NCBI GenBank assembly: GCA_023431185.1
Contig: JAEYXS010000018.1
Coordinates: 1-17,303 of the forward strand
Direction: 5' to 3'
Origin: Verrucomicrobiota bacterium
Lineage (GTDB): Bacteria > Verrucomicrobiota > Verrucomicrobiia > Limisphaerales > JAEYXS01
DNA: 17,303 nt
The notes under the pieces are model-generated. The model was not told the DNA's origin. It saw only the letters and a program-made list of their open reading frames with translations, and made no database searches. Within the stretch, counting starts at the first letter, position 1. The number at the start of each line of letters is the position of its first letter. This document shows, in pieces, positions 7,324 to 14,160 of this stretch. Position numbers and translations under genes: made by a program.

Positions 7324-8427
7324 ATGAAATTCACCATCGCCAAAGACCAGTTGATCAACGGGCTGCAAGCCGTGCAAAATGTCGTCAGCACCCGCACGAC
7401 GCTGCCCATCCTTTCCAACGTGCTGCTGCGTGGTGAGGGGAACCGGCTGGAACTGACCGCCACTGACCTGGATGTGTCCATCTCCGGCTCCGTGGAGGCC
7501 CAGATCAGCAAGGGTGGCTCCGTGACCCTGCCGGTGAAGCGCCTGTTCAGCATCGTGCGCGAATTGCCCGTCGGTGAGATCGAGATGGAGATCGACGAGA
7601 AGAGTGTATGCAGCCTCCGTGCCGGCGCGTCCTTTTACAAGATCAACGGCCTCGCCGCCGAAGAATTTCCGCCCCTGCCCCAGTTCAAAGAGAATAAGAA
7701 GGTCACTCTCCCGCAGGAAAAAGTGAAGGCGATGCTCAAGCGCACGTCTTTCGCCATCTCCACGGACGAGACCCGCTATGTGCTCAACGGCATCTTCGTC
7801 ATCCTCAAGCAGGATAAAGTGACGATGGTGGCCACGGATGGGCGCCGTCTCGCACTCGCGGAAGAAGAGATCGGTACGGATGCCCAGGGCGAATTCATCG
7901 TGCCGACGAAGGCGATCAATGAATTGAACCGCTTGCTCGGTACTGCGGGCGAAGTGGAGATCAAGTTCACGGATAACCAAGTGGCGTTCACGTTGAAGGA
8001 TGAGAAGGGTGGCAGCATTCTGCTTATCTCGAAGCTCGTGGAAGGCAATTATCCGAACTACAAGCAGGTCATCCCGCAGGAAGCCAAGGAACGCATCGCG
8101 CTGAGCCGAGAAGAGCTGCTGCATGCCTTGCGCCGCGCGGAGATCATGACGAGCGAGAAGACGAACTCCGTCAAACTGACTTTCTCCAAGAATACGCTCT
8201 CCATCAACGCGAACACGCCGGAAGTCGGTGAAGGCCGGGAAAGCATCGCGGTGAACTACAAGGGCAACGATCTTTCCATCGCGTTCAATCCGACGTACAT
8301 GATGGATCCGCTGAAGGCCTTGGATGGCGATGAAGTGTTCCTGGAGCTGACGGATGAACTCAGCCCGGGCGTCATCAAGATCAACGGCCCGTTCCTCTAC
8401 GTTCTCATGCCGATGCGCATGAGCTAA
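7324..8427 (+). CDS. dnaN: DNA polymerase III beta subunit (sliding clamp)
   Basis: 367 residues, the normal length. It forms the dimeric ring that tethers DNA polymerase III and other repair or replication enzymes to DNA. The three-domain clamp pattern is visible: an N-terminal MKFTIAKDQLINGLQAVQNVVSTR with 'TTLPILSNVLL' and 'ATDLDVSIS'; a central 'VATDGRRLALAE' and 'FIVPTKAINELNRLLG'; and a C-terminal 'DGDEVFLELTDELSPGVIKINGPFLYVLMPMRMS' carrying the conserved terminal VLMPMR motif that lines the client-binding pocket. A short AAGAG lies 3 nt before the ATG. dnaA, recF and gyrB are not adjacent, so dnaN is separated from the classical replication-origin cluster, at least on the sides seen here. 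lspA follows after 14 nt and is probably cotranscribed. Confidence 0.98.
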   Translation: MKFTIAKDQLINGLQAVQNVVSTRTTLPILSNVLLRGEGNRLELTATDLDVSISGSVEAQISKGGSVTLPVKRLFSIVRELPVGEIEMEIDEKSVCSLRAGASFYKINGLAAEEFPPLPQFKENKKVTLPQEKVKAMLKRTSFAISTDETRYVLNGIFVILKQDKVTMVATDGRRLALAEEEIGTDAQGEFIVPTKAINELNRLLGTAGEVEIKFTDNQVAFTLKDEKGGSILLISKLVEGNYPNYKQVIPQEAKERIALSREELLHALRRAEIMTSEKTNSVKLTFSKNTLSINANTPEVGEGRESIAVNYKGNDLSIAFNPTYMMDPLKALDGDEVFLELTDELSPGVIKINGPFLYVLMPMRMS

Positions 8428-8441
8428 ACGAGAACGCCTGT

Positions 8442-8993
8442 GTGCCTGCCTTGACTGGAAATCAGCGGATGGCTGCCCTCGCGGGAACCATCCTGTTGCT
8501 GGACCAGCTCACCAAATTCATCGTCTTGCGCTTCCTCGGTCGCGCCGAGGAAAAGGTCATCATCGATGGCTTTTTCAAATTCGTTCACTGGACGAATACC
8601 GGTGCAGCCTGGAGTCTCTTCCATGGGAACAACGAGATGCTGGCGATCATCTCGCTTATTGCGTTCGGTGCGCTCGTGATCTTCCGGCATCATTTTGAGG
8701 CGCATACCAAGCTGGGGCAGATCGCGCTGGGGCTGATGTTTGGCGGCATCTTGGGGAACTTGGTGGACCGGTTGCATCCGGATCGTTATCACGTCATCGA
8801 TTTCCTGTATTTCTTCGTGTACAAGCGCGGCGGGGGTGAGGCGGGATTCCCGGCGTTCAATATCGCGGACATGGCGATCTGCACGGGCGTGGGGCTGCTG
8901 TTTTTGCTCTCGTGGCAGAACGGGGCGGAGGAGATGAAGAAGGCGAAGGCGGATGATGCATCCAGCAACCCGCCTTCAGCCAAGCCGGAGTGA
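8442..8993 (+). CDS. lspA: lipoprotein signal peptidase (signal peptidase II)
   Basis: 183 residues from GTG at 8442 (ATG at 8469 is an alternative). It is an inner-membrane aspartyl protease that removes the signal peptide of prolipoproteins after lipidation by Lgt. Four transmembrane helices are visible, with the family motifs 'LLLDQLTKFIV', 'TNTGAAWSLF', 'FGGILGNLVDRL' (catalytic Asp109) and 'FPAFNIADMAI' (catalytic Asp143). The region between the two aspartates (HVIDFLYFFVYKRGGGEAG) is slightly longer than in E. coli. The hydrophilic C-terminal tail (about 160-183) is Lys/Glu/Asp-rich. It starts 14 nt after dnaN, an unusual partner since lspA usually sits beside ileS. The protein is complete. 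Confidence 0.97.
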   Translation: MPALTGNQRMAALAGTILLLDQLTKFIVLRFLGRAEEKVIIDGFFKFVHWTNTGAAWSLFHGNNEMLAIISLIAFGALVIFRHHFEAHTKLGQIALGLMFGGILGNLVDRLHPDRYHVIDFLYFFVYKRGGGEAGFPAFNIADMAICTGVGLLFLLSWQNGAEEMKKAKADDASSNPPSAKPE

Positions 8994-9027
8994 CATACAC
9001 GGAACGAGGCAAGGTTTTGTCCCGAAG

Positions 9028-9516
9028 ATGCCAAAACCGGTCATAAAAGTTAAGGCCAAGGAACCTGCGACACTGGCAGGCATTCAAGCATTTGAAGCAC
9101 TAGTGGGCAATCCGCTGCCTGCCATCTATCGGGAATTTCTGCTCCAGACAAATGGCGGCCGACCCAAGCCATTTCAGTTTCAGTACCTGAGCCACAAAAG
9201 TGAGAAGCTGACTAAATCAGGGGTGGATACATTCTTTCACTTGGGCAAGGGCGAGCATAACCTGCAAAGTGAATTTCAAAGATCCACCAAAGATAATATT
9301 CTGCCGAAAGGATATCTTCCGATCGCGTATGATTCGTTCGGCGATCTTATCTGTCTGGCGCTCGACGGCAAAGATCAAGGCGCGGTTAAATGGATTCCTA
9401 CGGACATGGGTTTGTTGGAGTATGGTTCGGATGGTTTCGTGACGGAGAAGACGGCGAGATATATCGCGCCCTCTTGGGACGAATTTTTAGAAGCGTTTGG
9501 GGAGTTTGCTGACTGA
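9028..9516 (+). CDS. SMI1/KNR4 (SUKH-1) family protein, orphan immunity-like
   Basis: 162 residues from the ATG at 9028. The frame is open further upstream into lspA, but only from this ATG does the family sequence begin. The SUKH core is recognisable: 'TLAGIQAFEALVGNPLPAIYREFLLQTNGGRP' near the N-terminus, then 'YLPIAYDSFGDLICLALDG', 'GAVKWIPTD' and a closing 'SWDEFLEAFGEFAD' helix. SUKH proteins include immunity proteins for contact-dependent and polymorphic nuclease toxins, as well as many orphans (established for the superfamily). No toxin gene (RHS, CDI, T6SS effector) is adjacent, so a direct immunity role is only a possibility. The gene looks more A/T-rich in its first half than dnaN or lspA, which may indicate transfer. 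It lies 34 nt after lspA on the same strand. Confidence 0.87.
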   Translation: MPKPVIKVKAKEPATLAGIQAFEALVGNPLPAIYREFLLQTNGGRPKPFQFQYLSHKSEKLTKSGVDTFFHLGKGEHNLQSEFQRSTKDNILPKGYLPIAYDSFGDLICLALDGKDQGAVKWIPTDMGLLEYGSDGFVTEKTARYIAPSWDEFLEAFGEFAD

Positions 9517-9603
9517 AGCTTTGCTGAGGTGCATGCGGGATGCGCGTCATAGGCTTGCGTGCATTTGCACTCGGTTGGTTTGTGGGTATGTTGTGCGCAT
9601 CTT

Positions 9604-10488
9604 ATGCATATTCATCAGGCTTTTTCGGCGGGTTTGGTCTTGGTCGCGACGACGATGGCGGGAGTTTCTTCGGCTTCGGCGACGGAGTTGCAGCATCAAT
9701 TTTCCACGGGGATTTCCTATTCCGCTCCGGCCGACCTCAATATCGGCACGGTGAATGCGGGGGAGATGGATGCGTTTCATTCGGATGTGAGCTATCTGCT
9801 GCGTTTCAAGACGAGCGAGACGTATGCGTGGGGCGCGGGTTTCGGCTGGGAGCGTTCGGGGTTCGGGCTGCCGGCGGGTGTGCCGCTGCCGAACACGGTG
9901 AATGCGCTGACGTTGAATTTTCAGAATGACTGGAAGTTCGCAGACAAATGGAATCTGCGGATCGATGTGCGGCCGGGTCTGTTCAGCGATCTGGAGGATA
10001 TCGATGGTGGGGACTTCAACGCGCCGCTGACGGCGGGTCTGGCATACTCGCAGAGCGAGACGTTGATGTGGGTGGCGGCGGTGAATGTGGATGTGCGGCG
10101 GGACATCCCGGTGATTGGCGGGGTGGGCGTGCGATGGAAATTCGCGGAGGACTGGACGCTGGCGTTGCTGCTGCCGAAGCCGACGATCGAGTATCAGGTG
10201 AGCCCGGCGGTGGCGGTGTTCGCGGGTGGTGAATTGATGGGCGGGGCGTATCGCGTGGCGGAAGATCTGGGCACGCGGACGGGCCGCGCGAATCTGGATG
10301 ATGAGATGGTGAGCTATCGCGAGATCCGGGTGGGCGGCGGATTCCGGGCGAACGTGGGGAAGAATCTGACGGCGAGCGTGGAAGGCGGCTGGGTGATCGA
10401 CCGGCGGTTCACGTATGAGGAGGCGGACCTGCAGATCAACGGGGATGGGGCGATGTATCTGGGGGTGGCGTTGCGGGCGCGGTTTTGA
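9604..10488 (+). CDS. outer-membrane beta-barrel protein (DUF6268-like)
   Basis: 294 residues from the ATG at 9604. A GTG at 9559 would add 15 residues. The N-terminus is a signal peptide (FSAGLVLVATTMAGVSSASA, probable cleavage before TELQHQ). The mature protein is made of alternating polar and hydrophobic strands separated by Gly/Asp/Asn turns. It ends in a strand with a C-terminal aromatic residue (MYLGVALRARF), the usual BAM recognition signature. 'PVIGGVGVRWKFAEDWTLALLLPKPTIEYQVSP' resembles DUF6268 barrels common in Verrucomicrobia and related bacteria. This identification is from memory, not a search. Substrate or role is unknown. It follows the SUKH gene by 87 nt. Strong preference for G-ending codons contrasts with the SUKH gene. 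Confidence 0.8.
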   Translation: MHIHQAFSAGLVLVATTMAGVSSASATELQHQFSTGISYSAPADLNIGTVNAGEMDAFHSDVSYLLRFKTSETYAWGAGFGWERSGFGLPAGVPLPNTVNALTLNFQNDWKFADKWNLRIDVRPGLFSDLEDIDGGDFNAPLTAGLAYSQSETLMWVAAVNVDVRRDIPVIGGVGVRWKFAEDWTLALLLPKPTIEYQVSPAVAVFAGGELMGGAYRVAEDLGTRTGRANLDDEMVSYREIRVGGGFRANVGKNLTASVEGGWVIDRRFTYEEADLQINGDGAMYLGVALRARF

Positions 10489-10546
10489 GGGGAGGAACGA
10501 AGCGCTGGCGTGCGAGTAGCCCGCTAGTGCTTAGGTACACCACCTT

Positions 10547-10582
10547 CCCCCTCACCCTGACCCTCTCCCTTGGGGAGAGGGG
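10547..10582 (+). repeat. intergenic palindromic repeat with 9-bp stem
   Basis: A C-rich lead-in is followed by CCCTCTCCC (10561-10569), a TTG loop, and GGGAGAGGG (10573-10581), which pair perfectly. Closely similar CCCTC...CTCTCCC...GGGAGAGG elements are recurrent intergenic repeats in many bacteria (general knowledge). It could also terminate the barrel-protein transcript, but no U-tract follows. Confidence 0.6.
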
Positions 10583-10630
10583 ATGTCATTTGCCGCGGTT
10601 GTTTCGGGAATGGGAGACTATTTTACGTTT

Positions 10631-10662
10631 GGAGGTTGCTGCGGGCGGGACGCCCACGCTCC
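10631..10662 (+). repeat. GC hairpin repeat
   Basis: GGGCG (10643-10647), loop GGA, CGCCC (10651-10655), enclosed by an outer GGAG/CTCC pair (10631-10634 and 10659-10662). Similar GCGGGCGGGACGCCC-type elements recur between genes in Verrucomicrobia, as recalled and not searched. Confidence 0.45.
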
Positions 10663-10688
10663 AATGGGGACGGGTGGTGAGTGGCTGG

Positions 10689-10788
10689 TTTGACGTCACC
10701 AAATCGCGGGTTCTCGGAGGTTTCCTGCTTCGTCAGCGGCCCGCTGAGGACCCAGACAATGAATCGGGACAAGCCGCCGGGCCCTACC
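10689..10788 (+). repeat. REP-like element, copy 1 (expanded)
   Basis: It begins TTTGACGTCAC, contains the perfect hairpin CAGCGGCCCGCTG (10734-10746) followed by AGGAC, and ends GGGCCCTACC. It matches copy 3 at 11417-11494 at both ends, but has about 22 extra nt between AGGAC and GGGCCC. It abuts the 3' end of the RAYT gene. Confidence 0.7.
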
Positions 10789-10792
10789 AGCT

Positions 10793-11260
10793 TTATCGCA
10801 AGTTTGGCGGTAACCTGTCATTCGGACGATATACCCATGGCCAATCTTCCGCACGTTCACATAATTCACGCCGGATTGGGTTCATCAGGATGTAACTGAT
10901 CTTCTCCAACTCCTCCTGCTGGTCTCTCAGTCGATGATCGAAGAAATCCCTTTGCCAGCCGATACTTTCTGTCCGGGCCAGATACTTTTTCCATTCCTTC
11001 ACGGTTGAACGAAGATTTGAATTGTCCGGGAAAGAGATCACCGCGTGCAGATGATCGGGCATCAGCAGCATGATACGACAATGCCAGATCAGGTGCTCAT
11101 GATAATGGGACGCTGCCGCCAAGATGGCATCCCCTCTCCCCGCCTGACAAAGTTGATTCCGGCCACGAACCTCACAATTGATGGTGAGGAAGAAGAAACT
11201 GCCGTTTTCCACCCAAGCAGGCACCTCATGCGGAAGACGCTTGCGCTTCGGCAAATCCAT
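10793..11260 (-). CDS. REP-associated tyrosine transposase (RAYT, Y1/IS200-like)
   Basis: 155 residues, a full-length single-domain Y1 transposase. The HUH metal motif is MPDHLHAVI (His70, His72). The catalytic tyrosine is Tyr123 in ISYILMNPIRR, followed by the RAYT signature ELCERAEDWPW. RAYTs are single-copy, domesticated relatives of IS200/IS605 transposases that cleave and propagate REP hairpins as single-stranded DNA (established for E. coli TnpA-REP). Three copies of one REP-like element flank it: one 4 nt past the stop, and two in inverted orientation 48 nt and about 156 nt upstream of the start. All catalytic residues are present, so it may be active. The ATG at 11258-11260 gives MDLPKRKRLPHEV, a normal N-terminus. 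Confidence 0.93.
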   Translation of the reverse strand: MDLPKRKRLPHEVPAWVENGSFFFLTINCEVRGRNQLCQAGRGDAILAAASHYHEHLIWHCRIMLLMPDHLHAVISFPDNSNLRSTVKEWKKYLARTESIGWQRDFFDHRLRDQQEELEKISYILMNPIRRELCERAEDWPWVYRPNDRLPPNLR

Positions 11261-11308
11261 ATCACCGAAACGATAGCTTTCACCATGCAGCAGGGAAAGC
11301 CCAAGGTT

Positions 11309-11384
11309 GGTAGGGCCCGTCTGTCCTGAGCGGGCCGTCGCCGAAGTCAGTGATACCCGAAAACAAAAGGCTTTGTGACGACTA
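11309..11384 (-). repeat. REP-like element, copy 2 (inverted, hairpin damaged)
   Basis: The reverse complement begins GTCGTCACAAAG and ends AGGACAGACGGGCCCTACC, matching copy 3. In the hairpin region it reads CGACGGCCCGCTCAGG, so 3 nt of the left stem arm are missing and one arm base is changed. It lies 48 nt upstream of the RAYT start codon. Confidence 0.72.
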
Positions 11385-11416
11385 TCGGCCTAATAGTGTT
11401 CTGCCTTTGGGAGCCA

Positions 11417-11494
11417 TTTGACGTCACAAAGTCACAGGCAATTGCATCGTTTACCTCTCCGACAGCGGCCCGCTGAGGACAGACGGGCCCTACC
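11417..11494 (+). repeat. REP-like element, copy 3 (most intact)
   Basis: Starts TTTGACGTCACAAAG (containing the palindrome TGACGTCA). The perfect hairpin CAGCGGCCCGCTG is at 11463-11475, and the element ends AGGACAGACGGGCCCTACC. With copy 2 it forms a head-to-head inverted pair separated by 32 nt, like the BIME arrangement of bacterial REPs. The rest of 11261-11598 holds no gene. Confidence 0.72.
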
Positions 11495-11598
11495 AATAGC
11501 GGGTAGGCGGGTGCGCTCTATCGGCATTCAGCACTTTATAGGGAGTAAAAGTTCCGCTTTCCCGTCTGTGGGTTTGTGGTATTAGTTTTTGCATCATT

Positions 11599-14082
11599 GT
11601 GAAGTCTTTAAGTCGTATCCAGGGAGGTCGCCGCGTTTGGTCGTGGCTCATGATGTCATTGGCCTTGTGGTGCGGGAGCTTTTCCGCCTGGGCGCAGGTG
11701 CCGACGGTGAGCGCCTTCACCCCCGCGACCGGGAAGGCAGGGACGAGCGTGAAGGTCACGGGGACGGGTTTCACCACGGCCAAGTCGTTGACGTTCAACA
11801 CCGTGCAGGCGGTATTCTTCATCGAGAGCGACACGGTGATCTACACGACGGTGCCGGAAGGGGCCTTGTCCGGGCCGATCGGGGTGAATAACACGACGGG
11901 GGCGGGTGCGAGCGTGGCCTTGTTCACGGTGGCACCGCGCATCGGGGTGTTGACGCCGGATCGCGGGCTGAGCGGGCGAACGGTGGTCATCAACGGGGCG
12001 AACCTGGCCAACACCACCAATGTGTATTTCGGGGGGATCGCGGCGGGCTTCACGCCGATCAGTGACACGCAGATCTCCGCGACGGTGCCGCCGGGGGCGA
12101 CGAATGCGCCGGTGACGGTGCTGACGACGGTGGGCGCGGCGGTGACGACGAATGATTTCCTCATCACGGATGTGCCGATCATCCGGTCGTTCACGCCGGA
12201 GGTGGCCTCGGTGGGGACGCTTGTGATCATCGATGGCGGTGACTTTACCGGCGTCACCAATGTGCTGTTCAACGGGCAGCCGGCGACGGGTTTCGCGATC
12301 ACGGCGCAGAACCAGGTGCAGGCGCAGATCCCGGCGACAGCGACGACGGGGCCGATCAAGGTGCAGACGCCGGGGGGCGAGGCGGTGAGCACGAACAATC
12401 TGATCACGGGGGCGGGGCCGATCATCACGGGGTTCAGTCCGGCGGCGGGGCCGGTGGGCAAAAGGGTCACCATAACGGGCACGGGATTCACCGGGCTCAA
12501 CAGCGTTCATTTCAATACCAATGCGGCCATCTCCGGTGGTGTCACGTCCGATACGCTGGCCTTTGCCGATGTGCCGGCGGGAGCGACGACGGGGCCGATC
12601 AAGTTCACCAAGGGAACGAACGTGTTCATCACAAGCAGCAATTTCATCGTGGGGGCGTTTCCCATCATCACGAATTTCACACCTGGAAATGGAACGGCGG
12701 GAACGCAGATCACGATTCAAGGGGAGAATCTCCTTTCGGTGACCAGCGTGCGGTTTGGGAGCATCCCGGCATCTTTTTTTCAGGCGACGGCGGACAATCT
12801 TATGTTCGCGAATGTTCCTGCCAACGCCACCAACGCACCGATATATCTGGCAAACAGTTCGTTCACGAATGCTTCCAGCACGGTGTTCATTGTGAATGGC
12901 GCGGCGCCGACGATCGTGGACTTCACGCCGAAGAGCGGGCCGCCGGGTGCGATCGTCACGCTGTACGGCTACGGGTTCAGCGGCATGAGCTCGGTGACCT
13001 TGAACGGGCAGGCGGTGGCAGCCACGGTCACTTCAGTGAGCGGGACGAATCAGATCTCGGCGACGTTGCCGGGGGATGCGAGCACGGGAACCTTCGCGGT
13101 CACGACGCCGGGCGGGACGGGGACGAGCACGAACAGTTTCTATGTGTGGCCGCACATCGCGAGTTTCGGGCCGGTGAAGACGACGGCGCTCTCGAGCCTG
13201 GTGCTGACGGGCGCCAACTTCACGGCGACGATGGAGGTGCGGATCGGCGAGGTGGTGGTGCCGCCGCAGTTCGTGAATGTGGAGAACAACAACCGGCTGA
13301 GCCTCTTCGTGCCGGAGGAGACGGTGACGGGGCCGATCACGATCAAGACGCCGGCGGGATTGATGACGACGATCACGAATTTCGGGATGTTGCCGAAGAT
13401 CAATGCGCTGACGCCGGATCGCGGCCGCGCGGGGGATGCAGTGAGCATCAGCGGATCGGGGTTCTTCAATGTGACGTCGGTGAAGTTCAACGGGGTGACA
13501 GCGGCGTTCACGAACAATTCGGTGAATCTGATCACGGCGACGGTGCCGGCGGGGGTGAGCCCGGGGGCGGTGGAGGTGATCACGGGGGAAGGCACGGCGG
13601 TGTCAGCGCAGACTTTCCTGGTGTTTCCGACGGTGACGGATTTCAGTCCGAAGAAGGGGCCGTATGGGACGGCGGTGGTGTTGCAGGGGATCGATTTCCT
13701 GGGGGTGACGAACATCACGCTCTCGGCGGTGAACGTGCCGTTCACGGTGGATTCGGCGACGCAGATCACGGCGACGATCCCGGTGGCGATGTCGGGGAAT
13801 CTGCGGCTGTATAATCCGGCGGGGATCATGCAGGTGAGCGAGGTCTTCACGGTGCAGCCGCAGATGCAGGCGCTGCGGACGGAGGAGGGCGATCTGATCT
13901 TGCTGTGGCCGGTGGATGTGCCGGTCTTCCGCTTGCAGTACACGGAATCGCTGACGCCGCCGGTGACTTGGGTGGAGGCGAATCTGACGATCATCACGGT
14001 GGGGAATCTGCGGACGGTGACGATCACGCCGGGAAGTGCGGGGGAACGGTATTACCGGTTGATCTTTGAGTATCCGGAGTGA
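11599..14082 (+). CDS. secreted protein with nine tandem IPT/TIG domains
   Basis: 827 residues from GTG at 11599. No ribosome site is obvious, but the signal peptide (1-32, RR then a hydrophobic core, cleavage after AWA) supports this start. Nine IPT/TIG immunoglobulin-like repeats begin near residues 35, 113, 193, 274, 355, 437, 518, 599 and 677, each about 80 residues. Most have the pattern P-x-I-x-x-F-x-P-x-x-G-x-x-G-x-x-V-x-I-x-G-x-x-F. Repeat 7 (about 518) is divergent and has lost the Gly positions. A roughly 74-residue C-terminal domain (754-827; LILLWPVDVPVFRLQYTESL ... YYRLIF) differs from TIG and resembles C-terminal modules of other verrucomicrobial exported proteins. TIG stacks usually act as extracellular stalks or carbohydrate/protein-binding scaffolds; no enzymatic domain is present. 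The ligand is unknown. Confidence 0.9.
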   Translation: MKSLSRIQGGRRVWSWLMMSLALWCGSFSAWAQVPTVSAFTPATGKAGTSVKVTGTGFTTAKSLTFNTVQAVFFIESDTVIYTTVPEGALSGPIGVNNTTGAGASVALFTVAPRIGVLTPDRGLSGRTVVINGANLANTTNVYFGGIAAGFTPISDTQISATVPPGATNAPVTVLTTVGAAVTTNDFLITDVPIIRSFTPEVASVGTLVIIDGGDFTGVTNVLFNGQPATGFAITAQNQVQAQIPATATTGPIKVQTPGGEAVSTNNLITGAGPIITGFSPAAGPVGKRVTITGTGFTGLNSVHFNTNAAISGGVTSDTLAFADVPAGATTGPIKFTKGTNVFITSSNFIVGAFPIITNFTPGNGTAGTQITIQGENLLSVTSVRFGSIPASFFQATADNLMFANVPANATNAPIYLANSSFTNASSTVFIVNGAAPTIVDFTPKSGPPGAIVTLYGYGFSGMSSVTLNGQAVAATVTSVSGTNQISATLPGDASTGTFAVTTPGGTGTSTNSFYVWPHIASFGPVKTTALSSLVLTGANFTATMEVRIGEVVVPPQFVNVENNNRLSLFVPEETVTGPITIKTPAGLMTTITNFGMLPKINALTPDRGRAGDAVSISGSGFFNVTSVKFNGVTAAFTNNSVNLITATVPAGVSPGAVEVITGEGTAVSAQTFLVFPTVTDFSPKKGPYGTAVVLQGIDFLGVTNITLSAVNVPFTVDSATQITATIPVAMSGNLRLYNPAGIMQVSEVFTVQPQMQALRTEEGDLILLWPVDVPVFRLQYTESLTPPVTWVEANLTIITVGNLRTVTITPGSAGERYYRLIFEYPE

Positions 14083-14094
14083 GGGAAAGAGGGA

Positions 14095-14129
14095 GGTCCA
14101 AAGTTTCAGGTCCAAGGTTTCAGGTCGCG
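14095..14129 (+). repeat. degenerate heptanucleotide tandem repeat, locus 1
   Basis: It reads as 7-nt units GGTCCAA, AGTTTCA, GGTCCAA, GGTTTCA and the decayed GGTCGCG. It lies between the convergent TIG-repeat gene and the paralogous membrane-protein pair, starting 12 nt after the TIG stop. Confidence 0.65.
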
Positions 14130-14160
14130 GGGAAGGTAGGCGGGCGGGGGGTGGTTTGCG

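Larger units (their letters stand above)
10489..10792. other. repeat-filled intergenic region
   Basis: There is no credible gene in this stretch. It holds a 9-bp-stem hairpin repeat (10547-10582), a GC hairpin (10631-10662) and the first REP-like copy (10689-10788), ending 4 nt before the transposase stop codon. A plus-strand open frame across it is an accident of these repeats. Confidence 0.7.

Noticed and set aside
7264..8124. 286-codon minus ORF opposite dnaN
   Set aside because: Antisense frame of an unmistakable dnaN; composition is a codon-bias artefact.
9028..10488. Toxin-immunity pair made of the SUKH gene and the following gene
   Set aside because: The following gene encodes an outer-membrane barrel, not a toxin, and no RHS, CDI or nuclease domain is nearby.
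10485..10895. 136-codon plus ORF after the barrel gene
   Set aside because: It runs through hairpin repeats, a REP-like copy and the 3' end of the RAYT gene on the opposite strand; no protein features.
11578..11592. Possible second sigma-54 site before the TIG-repeat gene (TGGTATT...TTTTTGC)
   Set aside because: GG and GC are 11 nt apart; the spacing of 10 is nearly invariant for RpoN.
11656..12720. 354-codon Arg/His-rich minus ORF within the TIG gene
   Set aside because: Low-complexity shadow of GC-rich repeated codons; the plus strand encodes clear TIG domains and a signal peptide.
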